The translations under genes and the position numbers were made by a program. Source: an uncultured Clostridia bacterium (GTDB lineage: Bacteria; Bacillota; Clostridia; JAAYHZ01). From it: a stretch of 54,528 nucleotides of DNA. The stretch lies in assembly GCA_937894465.1 (NCBI GenBank), contig CALCRE010000114.1, positions 1-54,528 of the forward strand, written 5' to 3'. Each line of letters starts with the position of its first letter. Positions within the stretch are counted from its first letter, which is position 1. Shown here piece by piece: positions 42,183 to 49,974 of this stretch. The notes under the pieces are model-generated. The model saw only the letters and a list, made by a program, of their open reading frames with translations. It was not told the DNA's origin and did no database searches.

Positions 42183-44894
42183 TTACGGTTTCAAACCTAA
42201 AAACTCGCGAATATGACTTCTGACATCAATCATTACATTGTATTGGTAGAAGAACAATATTTTTTCCTCTGCCACACTTGTACCTTTGGGTCTTTCCCTC
42301 AAAACGAACTCCGTGAAGGATTCGGCAATATCCTCACTGCACTTGGTGGCTGCATATTTACTGACAAATTCATCAGACAACCTCCTGTAAAAATCATTGA
42401 CATTCATATTTTTCCAAAGAACAATATTATCTTGCCAAAATTGCTTGTAGAATGTATCAACCATGGAGTTTTCCTTAAATGACCCGCTGTTGTACCCAAT
42501 CGGGCGTTCCTCGGTACCTTCAGGATCCATTTGTGTTTTATTTAATGTCAACAAATGTGCATATTCATGAATTAAAACTCTAACAGTTTGATTGTAATTT
42601 CTAAATTGCCCGTTTTCATCAAACAAATCATAGTAATCCACGAACAATATGAACTCGGTTTTATCGGTCTTTAAATAGTCCGGAATGTCCCTTTTGATAT
42701 ATCCGGTCTTGTTTCCGAGATAATCGGTAAATACCGAGAATCTAGATATGTAATCAATGTCTTGAGGTCTAAAGACGCTAGTTACCAAATCCCATAACTT
42801 GGCATGGATTCCGTTGGTGGTTTTGATGATCCTCTGTGAAACCGGATAGGTTCCCATTATACGATCTTCCGGAGCATACGGATAAACGGACAGTATATTG
42901 CTTTCATGATCAAAATCATAATAGTTACCGTAAACAGAAGTCCATCCGAATGAAGTGCGAGATCGATCGGACGGCTCACCGAACCGCTCATACAAAACTT
43001 CCAATGATTTTTCCACGGAATGATTGATGAAATGCACTTCCACAGACCGTAAACATCCGAAGTAGTCATATACAAAGTATGTCTTTGTATTTAAATCATT
43101 GAACCATTTTATATTATATTGCAACTTGGCCATACCTTCCGTTGAAGGATCAAGCTGCCCATATATACCTAGTTCACTTTCGACATCCTTCACGGTTTGC
43201 CCGTACGGGAACGATGCAAGTATGGACAAATCGAAGGATTGCTTGCTCATGATGTTGTAACCTTTATCCAATTCACGGATAGAAGGGGTGTCCTTTGAAA
43301 TCATACTGTATATAGCACCGACTGTAACTCGCGCTGCTTTTTCCAGATAAACCATACTCAATTGACCTAATGTATCTTCTCGGTTGTAATATTGCACATA
43401 TACACGGTCTTGAGACAACTGGACAGATGGCATATCAGCGAAAGAAAACGTCCTGTGGTCTCCTACCATGTCATTAAGCACGGACAGCGGTTCACCGTAC
43501 TGCTTATATGCAGATCGTTCCAGAAAATAGCTGATAATGTTTTTACGTCCGTCCACCGTATACATGTTGAAACGGGTTCCATTACTATCAGCTAAGATAT
43601 CTAAATTAATATTGCCGACAATTCGGTTTTTTGTTTTTTTATCAAGGCTGGACATTAGATAATTCGAGCCGTTCTGATCTCTTTTGTTCCCGGATAAAGC
43701 CACAAACCAAATTTCCAAATCCCCGGGAATGCCGGCAAGCAGTTCTGCCGTCTCTAACATGACGGCAATACCGGACCCATTGTCATTGACGCCTTTCGAA
43801 TCTTTTTCGGTATCGTAGTGCGCAGTTACGAGTAATATTTCATTCGATGCACCTGTCGCCGGTTTTTTTGCGATCACATTGTAGGAAATTCCATACCAAA
43901 CTCCACCTCGTACTTCAATTTCAGCATATACTTTGACGTTGTTTTTCACAAGTTCCCGAAGATCCTTCATATGTGTTCTTTCCACACCGATGGCAACAAC
44001 TTTGTCTTCTTCATACAACCCGTACATAAGATTTTCATAGGACTCCCCCAACATAATGACAGCCAATGCACCGTTTTTCACAATCAAATCAAGATATTCA
44101 TAAAACAAATAATTATATGTATCTATGATGACAATTTTATCTTTGTAATTGACGGTTTCGTCATACCATACCAATTGGCCCTTCGCACTACCGTTCTTAG
44201 AATTTAAAACAACGGAGGTATCATATCCGCTTCCTGCGGTCCCTAAAAGCTCCAAACGGTTCACTGTAGGATATACTGTCAGATAATTCCCATATATTTT
44301 AAAGGGTTGTTGTTCAACGGAATATCCTAATTCCTTAAATCGGTTGAATAACATTACTGCAGTATCATTTTCCGCTTTGGTTCCGGCTAGCCGCTCTTTA
44401 TTGGCAAATGTTCGAACGTTACTCATCATTCTATAAACATCCACCTTATTCCATATTTTTGCACCGGCTTGTTCATTGATGGATTTCATTTTTAGAATAT
44501 CCCGGTTTTCTATGTATTGTAAGTCCATGATGTTCAAAAACATGGAAAGAGGAGCATATGTACTTCCGTCGATGATTTCCGGAGCATGAATCATCGGTAC
44601 GGTACCTCTGTCGGTTACACACAACCTGCTTCCAGGTTGAATGGTGTATGTATGGTTATCGCCGTTAATGATGACACTTCGATCTTTTTCGTACCAAAAC
44701 ACATCATACCCCAACAGTTCACAAGTCGAACGCAGCGGCAAATAGATTTCACCATGCAGATGCTTTTGCCCTACTGCATAAATATCACCATGGGCATTTT
44801 GTACTTTGAACACCCTGTCTTCCGCTCTTGCGGGCATTGGAAAAAAGGCTACAATAAAAATAGATAATAACAATGATAATGACCTTTTAAACAT
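42183..44894 (-). CDS. Secreted protein with copper-amine-oxidase-like, degenerate M28 and HExxH domains
   Basis: A 903-residue protein with a signal peptide (about 1-24). Residues about 30-140 match the copper amine oxidase N-terminal-like domain used by many clostridial surface proteins. About 170-520 is an M28 aminopeptidase fold with an inserted PA-like part: TAHYDTEKDSKGVNDNGSG, NINLDILAD and DHRTFSF keep metal ligands, but the Glu-Glu pair expected after FVAL is replaced (SGNKRDQNGS). Near residue 775 HEYAH and later EDIAESFTEFV suggest a second, gluzincin-type peptidase. GGAGGGGG precedes the ATG. A single gene; the substrate is probably extracellular protein or peptide. Confidence 0.75.
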   Translation of the reverse strand: MFKRSLSLLLSIFIVAFFPMPARAEDRVFKVQNAHGDIYAVGQKHLHGEIYLPLRSTCELLGYDVFWYEKDRSVIINGDNHTYTIQPGSRLCVTDRGTVPMIHAPEIIDGSTYAPLSMFLNIMDLQYIENRDILKMKSINEQAGAKIWNKVDVYRMMSNVRTFANKERLAGTKAENDTAVMLFNRFKELGYSVEQQPFKIYGNYLTVYPTVNRLELLGTAGSGYDTSVVLNSKNGSAKGQLVWYDETVNYKDKIVIIDTYNYLFYEYLDLIVKNGALAVIMLGESYENLMYGLYEEDKVVAIGVERTHMKDLRELVKNNVKVYAEIEVRGGVWYGISYNVIAKKPATGASNEILLVTAHYDTEKDSKGVNDNGSGIAVMLETAELLAGIPGDLEIWFVALSGNKRDQNGSNYLMSSLDKKTKNRIVGNINLDILADSNGTRFNMYTVDGRKNIISYFLERSAYKQYGEPLSVLNDMVGDHRTFSFADMPSVQLSQDRVYVQYYNREDTLGQLSMVYLEKAARVTVGAIYSMISKDTPSIRELDKGYNIMSKQSFDLSILASFPYGQTVKDVESELGIYGQLDPSTEGMAKLQYNIKWFNDLNTKTYFVYDYFGCLRSVEVHFINHSVEKSLEVLYERFGEPSDRSRTSFGWTSVYGNYYDFDHESNILSVYPYAPEDRIMGTYPVSQRIIKTTNGIHAKLWDLVTSVFRPQDIDYISRFSVFTDYLGNKTGYIKRDIPDYLKTDKTEFILFVDYYDLFDENGQFRNYNQTVRVLIHEYAHLLTLNKTQMDPEGTEERPIGYNSGSFKENSMVDTFYKQFWQDNIVLWKNMNVNDFYRRLSDEFVSKYAATKCSEDIAESFTEFVLRERPKGTSVAEEKILFFYQYNVMIDVRSHIREFLGLKP

Positions 44895-44953
44895 TTCCCC
44901 CTCCAATTTATGCCACTTGGCACAAAACCGCTCTGCCCTTTATGTTCCCTGAT

Positions 44954-45586
44954 CTATTCCTCGTCCGTAGCAATATAAGTATCAATTAACTTTTCCGCCA
45001 TGGCTTTTCTCATGTGAGCCTGTAGAACAAGATCAATAACCATAAGTAAGACCCATGAACGATTGAATAATTCTTCATCGATGGTTTCGATGCGGTTCAT
45101 CATATCCGTCATAGCAATTTGAAACTCATTTCTTTTTGACTCTTCTATGGAGAGAAATGTTTCATACAATTTCTCTAAAAAATCAAGATCCACCGATTCA
45201 GTGTTCTTTTTTCCGTTACTCTTTCCTTCCTTCGAGTCAGGCGGTTTTATATTGTCTGAAAGAGGTTTCAAAATTGCCTTAACATCATTTATGGAAAGAA
45301 CTTGCTTACAATAATAAATCATCACTAGCATTTTGATATGGTTTTTGGTATATTTTTTCAGCACCGGTGGAAAGAGTATACCTTCCTTGGTATAATTATT
45401 GATCATGGTTTTTGTGAGCATCTTGTCTTCATTCTTTCTTTTCAGACTGCCCATTTTGCCCTCAATAAATGTAGTAACCTGATCCATATATAAATCAATA
45501 TCCGGTATGGTATCTGATTCGATGGCCTTGCTACTGAAAAAATCAAATAATAAGCCTTCTATCTCGTTTTTATCAAAATTCTTCAT
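44954..45586 (-). CDS. DUF1836 domain protein
   Basis: A 210-residue protein matching DUF1836, with IPDIDLYMDQVTTFIE, LTKTMINNYTKEGILFPP and KKYTKNHIKMLVMIYYCKQV in order, followed by a less conserved helical tail. The MerR-like helix pattern suggests DNA binding, but the family has no known role. The frame opens 30 codons upstream; the ATG used here has AGAGG and lies behind a good promoter, while the longer start would lie upstream of it. Confidence 0.85.
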   Translation of the reverse strand: MKNFDKNEIEGLLFDFFSSKAIESDTIPDIDLYMDQVTTFIEGKMGSLKRKNEDKMLTKTMINNYTKEGILFPPVLKKYTKNHIKMLVMIYYCKQVLSINDVKAILKPLSDNIKPPDSKEGKSNGKKNTESVDLDFLEKLYETFLSIEESKRNEFQIAMTDMMNRIETIDEELFNRSWVLLMVIDLVLQAHMRKAMAEKLIDTYIATDEE

Positions 45587-45617
45587 AAAGAAACCTCTAA
45601 ATAACGGTAGTATTTTT

Positions 45618-45646
45618 ATTATACATGATAGATTCTTAATTCGCAA
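45618..45646 (-). promoter_or_regulatory. Promoter of the DUF1836 gene
   Basis: On the minus strand TTGCGA (45641-45646), 17 bases and TATAAT (45618-45623), about 32 bases before the start codon. Confidence 0.65.
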
Positions 45647-45731
45647 TAAAACCAAACTAAATAACGTCATTGACAAAAGTATTATTTTTATTCACTTGGT
45701 GTAAAATCAAAGTAAAATTTTCTATCAGGTA

Positions 45732-45760
45732 TTGACATTGGTTACTTCATGTATTACTAT
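45732..45760 (+). promoter_or_regulatory. Promoter of the SGNH hydrolase gene
   Basis: TTGACA (45732-45737), 17 bases, TACTAT (45755-45760), about 50 bases before the start codon. Confidence 0.65.
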
Positions 45761-45811
45761 TTATTTATCACGTAGTTATCATTACTACATATTGCGTTTT
45801 AGGAGGTGCTT

Positions 45812-46534
45812 ATGGGTATACTAGTGAATGACCGTAACGTTAAAATTCTTTTATACGGAGATTCCATTGCAAAAGGTATTGTGTATGACGAATCTTCCAA
45901 CAAGTATAAAAAAGAAGGCAGTTGCTTTTTCAATATATTGTCCGGCAAGATGAAAGCCACCCTTGAAAATGTTTCAAAATTCGGGAATACATTAATCAGA
46001 GCCAGTAGGAAATTTGATGAAGACTTATCAAAACATAAGCCGGATATTGCCGTGATTGAATTCGGCGGAAATGATTGCGATTTTTGCTGGGAGCAAGTTG
46101 CGGAAAACCCTTATGACCATCACTCTCCCAACACTCCTCCGGAAGAATTCGAAACCTTGTTGACTGATTTTATACATCGTATGCGGGAACAAAGCATACA
46201 ACCGGTTATATTTACCATGCCTCCCATCGATCCTATTCGATATTTCAAGTGGATTTGCCAAGGTAAACCTTCCTATGAAAAAAACATACTCACTTTTTTG
46301 GGAACAGAAAATACCATTTATCGTTGGCATGAAAAATATAACTTGATGCTGCTGGAAATTGCAGCAGCTAATCATATCCCGGTGATTGATATTCGTAAAT
46401 CCTTCTTATGTTATTTGGACATAGGTCAATTCTTATGTAAGGATGGCATCCATCCCAACCAAAAAGGGCACAAATTGATCGCTGACACTGTCATGAATCA
46501 TATCAATCTTCATTATCCACAGTTGGCTATGTAA
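45812..46534 (+). CDS. SGNH/GDSL-type esterase or lipase
   Basis: A 240-residue SGNH hydrolase. Block I is YGDSIAKG (nucleophile Ser), block III FGGNDCD and block V DGIHPNQKGH (catalytic Asp and His). No signal peptide is seen, so it acts in the cytosol, for example removing acetyl or other acyl groups from sugars. AGGAGG stands 5 bases before this ATG; an in-frame GTG two codons earlier overlaps that site and is not used. It is transcribed from its own promoter. Its substrate may belong to the same oligosaccharide degradation as the lyases (inference). Confidence 0.87.
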   Translation: MGILVNDRNVKILLYGDSIAKGIVYDESSNKYKKEGSCFFNILSGKMKATLENVSKFGNTLIRASRKFDEDLSKHKPDIAVIEFGGNDCDFCWEQVAENPYDHHSPNTPPEEFETLLTDFIHRMREQSIQPVIFTMPPIDPIRYFKWICQGKPSYEKNILTFLGTENTIYRWHEKYNLMLLEIAAANHIPVIDIRKSFLCYLDIGQFLCKDGIHPNQKGHKLIADTVMNHINLHYPQLAM

Positions 46535-46613
46535 TTATTGGTTGCTTTTATGTTATATAATCTCACTTTTTGCACATAATAACCATATGCAGAAAATACA
46601 GGAGGTGTGAAAA

Positions 46614-46784
46614 GTGGCTAGAAGACAAAGAGACTCCAGAATCACATGCGATGTTTATGAATGTGAATTTTGTTCGCCGGAGAATCAATGCAGAGCGAAA
46701 AGTATCCATGTAAGACCTAGAAATTCACTGACCCGTGAAGATAATGATTGTGTAACATTTACACCGAGAAATATCAGAAATTAG
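46614..46784 (+). CDS. Tiny cysteine-rich protein (DUF1540-like)
   Basis: A 56-residue protein with four to five cysteines in the order ITCDVYECEFC, ENQCRAKS and NDCVTF. This resembles DUF1540 peptides, which bind metal and are common in spore formers. The start is GTG with GGAGG 8 bases upstream. It follows the SGNH gene by 79 bases. Function unknown; a metal-binding role is inferred from the cysteines. Confidence 0.75.
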   Translation: MARRQRDSRITCDVYECEFCSPENQCRAKSIHVRPRNSLTREDNDCVTFTPRNIRN

Positions 46785-46810
46785 AACAAATTTGCATTCA
46801 CGCTATTTGA

Positions 46811-46848
46811 ACGAGGTGGAAAATCCATAAAAAAGATATCCACCTTGT
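46811..46848 (+). terminator. Possible terminator after the Cys-rich gene
   Basis: ACGAGGTGGA and TCCACCTTGT form a 10-bp stem (one G-T pair) with an 18-base loop, followed by a short TTTGG. It is a weak intrinsic terminator at best and lies just before the prfC -10 box. Confidence 0.4.
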
Positions 46849-46856
46849 TTGGCATG

Positions 46857-46865
46857 TGATATAAT
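46857..46865 (+). promoter_or_regulatory. Extended -10 promoter of prfC
   Basis: TGATATAAT (TGn plus TATAAT at 46860-46865), about 45 bases before the start codon. No good -35 is present, as is usual for extended -10 promoters. Confidence 0.55.
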
Positions 46866-46909
46866 GTTCTCTTAAAAAGGAATAAAAGGTTGACAGTAAA
46901 GGAACGAAT

Positions 46910-48487
46910 ATGTTCAGTAATGAAGTGAAAAAAAGAAGAACATTTGCAATTATATCGCATCCGGATGCGGGTAAAACCACATTAACGGAAAAATTATTGC
47001 TTTATGGCGGTGCCATACGGATGGCAGGATCGGTAAAATCCAGAAAAGCAAAAAAATATGCTGTTTCAGATTGGATGGAGATTGAAAAACAAAGGGGTAT
47101 CTCGGTAACGTCGAGTGTTATGCAATTTAATTATGACGATCATTGTATCAATATATTAGACACACCCGGCCACCAGGATTTCAGTGAAGACACTTATCGT
47201 ACCCTCATGGCAGCAGATAGCGCCGTCATGTTGATTGACGGTTCAAAAGGCGTTGAACCGCAAACAATTAAGCTGTTTCACGTCTGTAAAATGCGCGGCA
47301 TTCCCATATTTACATTCATTAATAAACTGGACCGCGCTATTAAGGATCCTTTCGCATTGATGGATGAATTGGAAGAGGTGTTAGGGATTCATTCCTATCC
47401 TATGAATTGGCCTATCGGTGTAGACGGAGACTTTCAAGGTATTTACAACAGGCAAAGCAATCAAATCTTGCTCTTTGAAGGTGGTAACCACGGACAAAAC
47501 CTAGTGAATTCCATTTCCGGAAGCTTGGACGATGCAACATTCAAAGAAACCATTGGAGACTATTATCATGATCGTTTGTGTGAAGAAATAGAATTACTGG
47601 AAGGTGCCGGAGAAAAATTCGACCTGAACGATGTACTGACCGGTAATTTGACTCCCGTCTATTTCGGCAGTGCCATGTCTAATTTCGGGGTGAAAACATT
47701 TCTTGAGAGCTTTTTGGATATCACACCGCCTCCTGCGGATCGACTGGCAGGAGATACTGTTGTCAAAGCCACAGATGAATATTTCTCAGCCTTCATATTT
47801 AAAATACAAGCGAATATGAATCCTGCTCACAGGGATCGGTTGGCATTTGCACGGATATGTTCCGGCCAATTTATCAAAGGGATGAATGTATACCATGTCC
47901 AAGGAAAAAAAGAAGTCAAATTGGCTCAACCCCAGCAGTTTATGGCGCAGGAAAGAACCACGGTGGAAGAAGCTTATGCAGGAGATATCATCGGGTTGTT
48001 TGACCCCGGTATTTTTAGAATCGGAGATACATTGACCACAGGAGACAAAGGTATCGAATTTGACCCCATCCCCATGTTTCCTTCTGAATATTTTTGCAGG
48101 GTGGCTGCAAAAGATTCCATGAAAAGAAAGCAATTTTTAAAGGGTGTAAACGAGCTTTCACAAGAAGGTGCCGTTCAGATTTTCAAACAGGTGGACATCG
48201 GGATCGAGGAGTTGGTGATCGGAGCTGTAGGTATTCTGCAGTTTGACGTGTTGGAATTTCGTTTGCAAAACGAATACAATGTGGATATCATCAGAACCAA
48301 TTTGCCTTATCGCTTTTCCCGCTGGGTGGAAAAATTGCCCTGTGAATATGAAAAGCTGAATTTACCCGGATCGGCCATGATCGCACGAGATATCGAGCAA
48401 AGACTTGTAATTTTGTTTGAAAATGAATGGTCAATCAAATGGGCTACCGATAAGAACAAAGGATTGGAATTGATAGACATCATATAA
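46910..48487 (+). CDS. prfC: Peptide chain release factor 3
   Basis: A 525-residue translational GTPase that recycles RF1/RF2 after termination. GTPase motifs are SHPDAGKTT (G1), DTPGHQDFSEDTYR (G3) and NKLDR (G4), with the RF-3 region DWMEIEKQRGISVTSS. Domains II and III follow. Length and order match RF-3 rather than EF-G. A modest AAAGGAA precedes the ATG. It is monocistronic. Confidence 0.95.
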   Translation: MFSNEVKKRRTFAIISHPDAGKTTLTEKLLLYGGAIRMAGSVKSRKAKKYAVSDWMEIEKQRGISVTSSVMQFNYDDHCINILDTPGHQDFSEDTYRTLMAADSAVMLIDGSKGVEPQTIKLFHVCKMRGIPIFTFINKLDRAIKDPFALMDELEEVLGIHSYPMNWPIGVDGDFQGIYNRQSNQILLFEGGNHGQNLVNSISGSLDDATFKETIGDYYHDRLCEEIELLEGAGEKFDLNDVLTGNLTPVYFGSAMSNFGVKTFLESFLDITPPPADRLAGDTVVKATDEYFSAFIFKIQANMNPAHRDRLAFARICSGQFIKGMNVYHVQGKKEVKLAQPQQFMAQERTTVEEAYAGDIIGLFDPGIFRIGDTLTTGDKGIEFDPIPMFPSEYFCRVAAKDSMKRKQFLKGVNELSQEGAVQIFKQVDIGIEELVIGAVGILQFDVLEFRLQNEYNVDIIRTNLPYRFSRWVEKLPCEYEKLNLPGSAMIARDIEQRLVILFENEWSIKWATDKNKGLELIDII

Positions 48488-48504
48488 ATGTAAATATGGT
48501 AAAG

Positions 48505-48598
48505 CAAATGCCGCTTCGTTATCCGTCTTTGTTTTAGTTCTTCAAAGCAGTAATTGGAACAACAAAAACATCGTCCGGTCTCCGATAAGCGGCATTTG
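48505..48598. repeat. 12-bp perfect inverted repeat between prfC and the DUF4143 gene
   Basis: CAAATGCCGCTT (48505-48516) and AAGCGGCATTTG (48587-48598) are exact complements 70 bases apart. The second arm lies in the coding end of the DUF4143 gene. It could form a long hairpin ending prfC, or mark an old rearrangement point. Confidence 0.5.
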
Positions 48599-49820
48599 TC
48601 ATGCCACATATAACACACAGCACAGACGGCGGAACACCACCTTCTACTTGGATTGCATTCCGAATACTGATTAAGTTGGCTGCGGCTTCGTCAATTTTAT
48701 TTGAGCCCAGCTTAATTTCAAATGCACACCATCTTCCGTCAGCCAATTCAATTACTGCATCGATCTCTCGGTTTAAATAGTCTTGATAATGATAAAGGTT
48801 TGCGTTAAATGACTCAGCATATATTTTAAGATCACGTTCACACAGCGCTTCAAACATAAATCCAAATGTTTGAAGATCCCCCACCAATCTTTCCGGTGTT
48901 GCCTTAAGTAATGAGCAAGCTAAAGACGGGTCGGCGAAATGTCTCTTTTTTGCTTGCTTGATGCGAGCGGAAGATCTGATGTTAGAAGCGAACGGGAGCT
49001 GGTTATCGATCAAGAACAGTCTTTCAAATAGATCAAGATAAGAGGCTACGGTGTCAACATCAATATCCTCAGCGTCAATCTCTTTAATATCATTCTTAAG
49101 GGTCCGATTTGTCGCAACGGTGCTTTCATTTCTGGCAAGAGAGCGCAACAGTAACCGAATTTTTCCCGTATTGCGTTTGATACCATCGATACGAGAAACG
49201 TCATCATCAATCACTGCATTTAAATACTCTTCAGGCAATAAAGTTGCATTATCAACGGGTACATCAATATTACCAGGCCAACCCCCTCGTACAGTGAGCT
49301 GCGCCAGCTTCCTTAAATCGACTTCTCCGGTCATGGTTTGTTTTACATTACCGTTACACAGTTCTTCCAAACTGACATCTCCAGTGGAATCATTTGACTC
49401 AAACAAAGACATCGGTCGCATTCTGATCTTGCCAATTCTGCCGGCACCGCTATGCAGAATGCCTTTACGCTTAGGTGTAGTGGAACCTGTCAAGATAAAC
49501 TGTCCCTTTTGACCACGTTGATCAACCATATATCTAACCGCATCCCATATGGACGGGACTTCTTGCCATTCATCGATAAGCCTCGGTGTTTTACCCTCCA
49601 AAACCAAAGCAGGAGAAATTTCAGCAAGAGATCGATTTTGAAAATTATTGGTCGGGTCGCCCATAAGAATTTCACTATTGCTATGAAAGGAAGATGTCCA
49701 TGTTTTCCCGCACCACTTCGGGCCTTCAATGCATACAGCACCGAAAGTCGAAAGATATCGCTCTACAGTTCTATCTATGATACGTGGTTTGTAATCAATT
49801 ATGTTTACTAGCTTTTTCAT
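48534..49820 (-). CDS. AAA ATPase with DUF4143 domain
   Basis: A 428-residue protein of the AAA_14/DUF4143 group. Walker A is GPKWCGKTW (about 33-41), Walker B RLIDEWQEV, sensor LTGSTTP. A winged-helix-like middle follows, then a C-terminal DUF4143 part with AVIELADGRWCAFEIKLG, which has the E-x-K look of PD-(D/E)XK nucleases. The genes are common and mobile among anaerobes, and their role is unsettled. The region upstream contains two to three copies of AACCCGTGTGATT, possibly operators. It is flanked by unrelated genes on both sides, which fits horizontal arrival (inference). Confidence 0.87.
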   Translation of the reverse strand: MKKLVNIIDYKPRIIDRTVERYLSTFGAVCIEGPKWCGKTWTSSFHSNSEILMGDPTNNFQNRSLAEISPALVLEGKTPRLIDEWQEVPSIWDAVRYMVDQRGQKGQFILTGSTTPKRKGILHSGAGRIGKIRMRPMSLFESNDSTGDVSLEELCNGNVKQTMTGEVDLRKLAQLTVRGGWPGNIDVPVDNATLLPEEYLNAVIDDDVSRIDGIKRNTGKIRLLLRSLARNESTVATNRTLKNDIKEIDAEDIDVDTVASYLDLFERLFLIDNQLPFASNIRSSARIKQAKKRHFADPSLACSLLKATPERLVGDLQTFGFMFEALCERDLKIYAESFNANLYHYQDYLNREIDAVIELADGRWCAFEIKLGSNKIDEAAANLISIRNAIQVEGGVPPSVLCVICGMTNAAYRRPDDVFVVPITALKN

Positions 49821-49844
49821 TTATCACACCTCCGTGAATAGTAT

Positions 49845-49908
49845 AACCCATTCTGTAATATTTATCAATTATAACCCGTGTGATTATCAATATCCAACCC
49901 GTGTGATT
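49845..49908. repeat. Direct repeats upstream of the DUF4143 gene
   Basis: AACCCGTGTGATT occurs at 49873-49885 and 49896-49908 (23 bases apart), with a partial copy AACCCATTCTGT at 49845-49856. They lie 25-88 bases before the start codon, where operators for a regulator would sit. Confidence 0.55.
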
Positions 49909-49913
49909 TAAAA

Positions 49914-49955
49914 AGACCGGTTTTTTTCAAGCATAAGACTCTAGAAGACCGGTCT
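49914..49955 (-). terminator. Terminator of the toroid lyase-like gene
   Basis: AGACCGGT (49914-49921) and ACCGGTCT (49948-49955) form an 8-bp stem with a 26-base loop. On the minus strand it is followed by five T, about 20 bases after the gene's stop. Confidence 0.65.
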
Positions 49956-49974
49956 GTTCTTTTATGTATTTTTT

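Noticed and set aside
42183..44894. Active copper amine oxidase
   Set aside because: Only the short N-terminal-like domain shared by many surface proteins is present; no oxidase domain follows.
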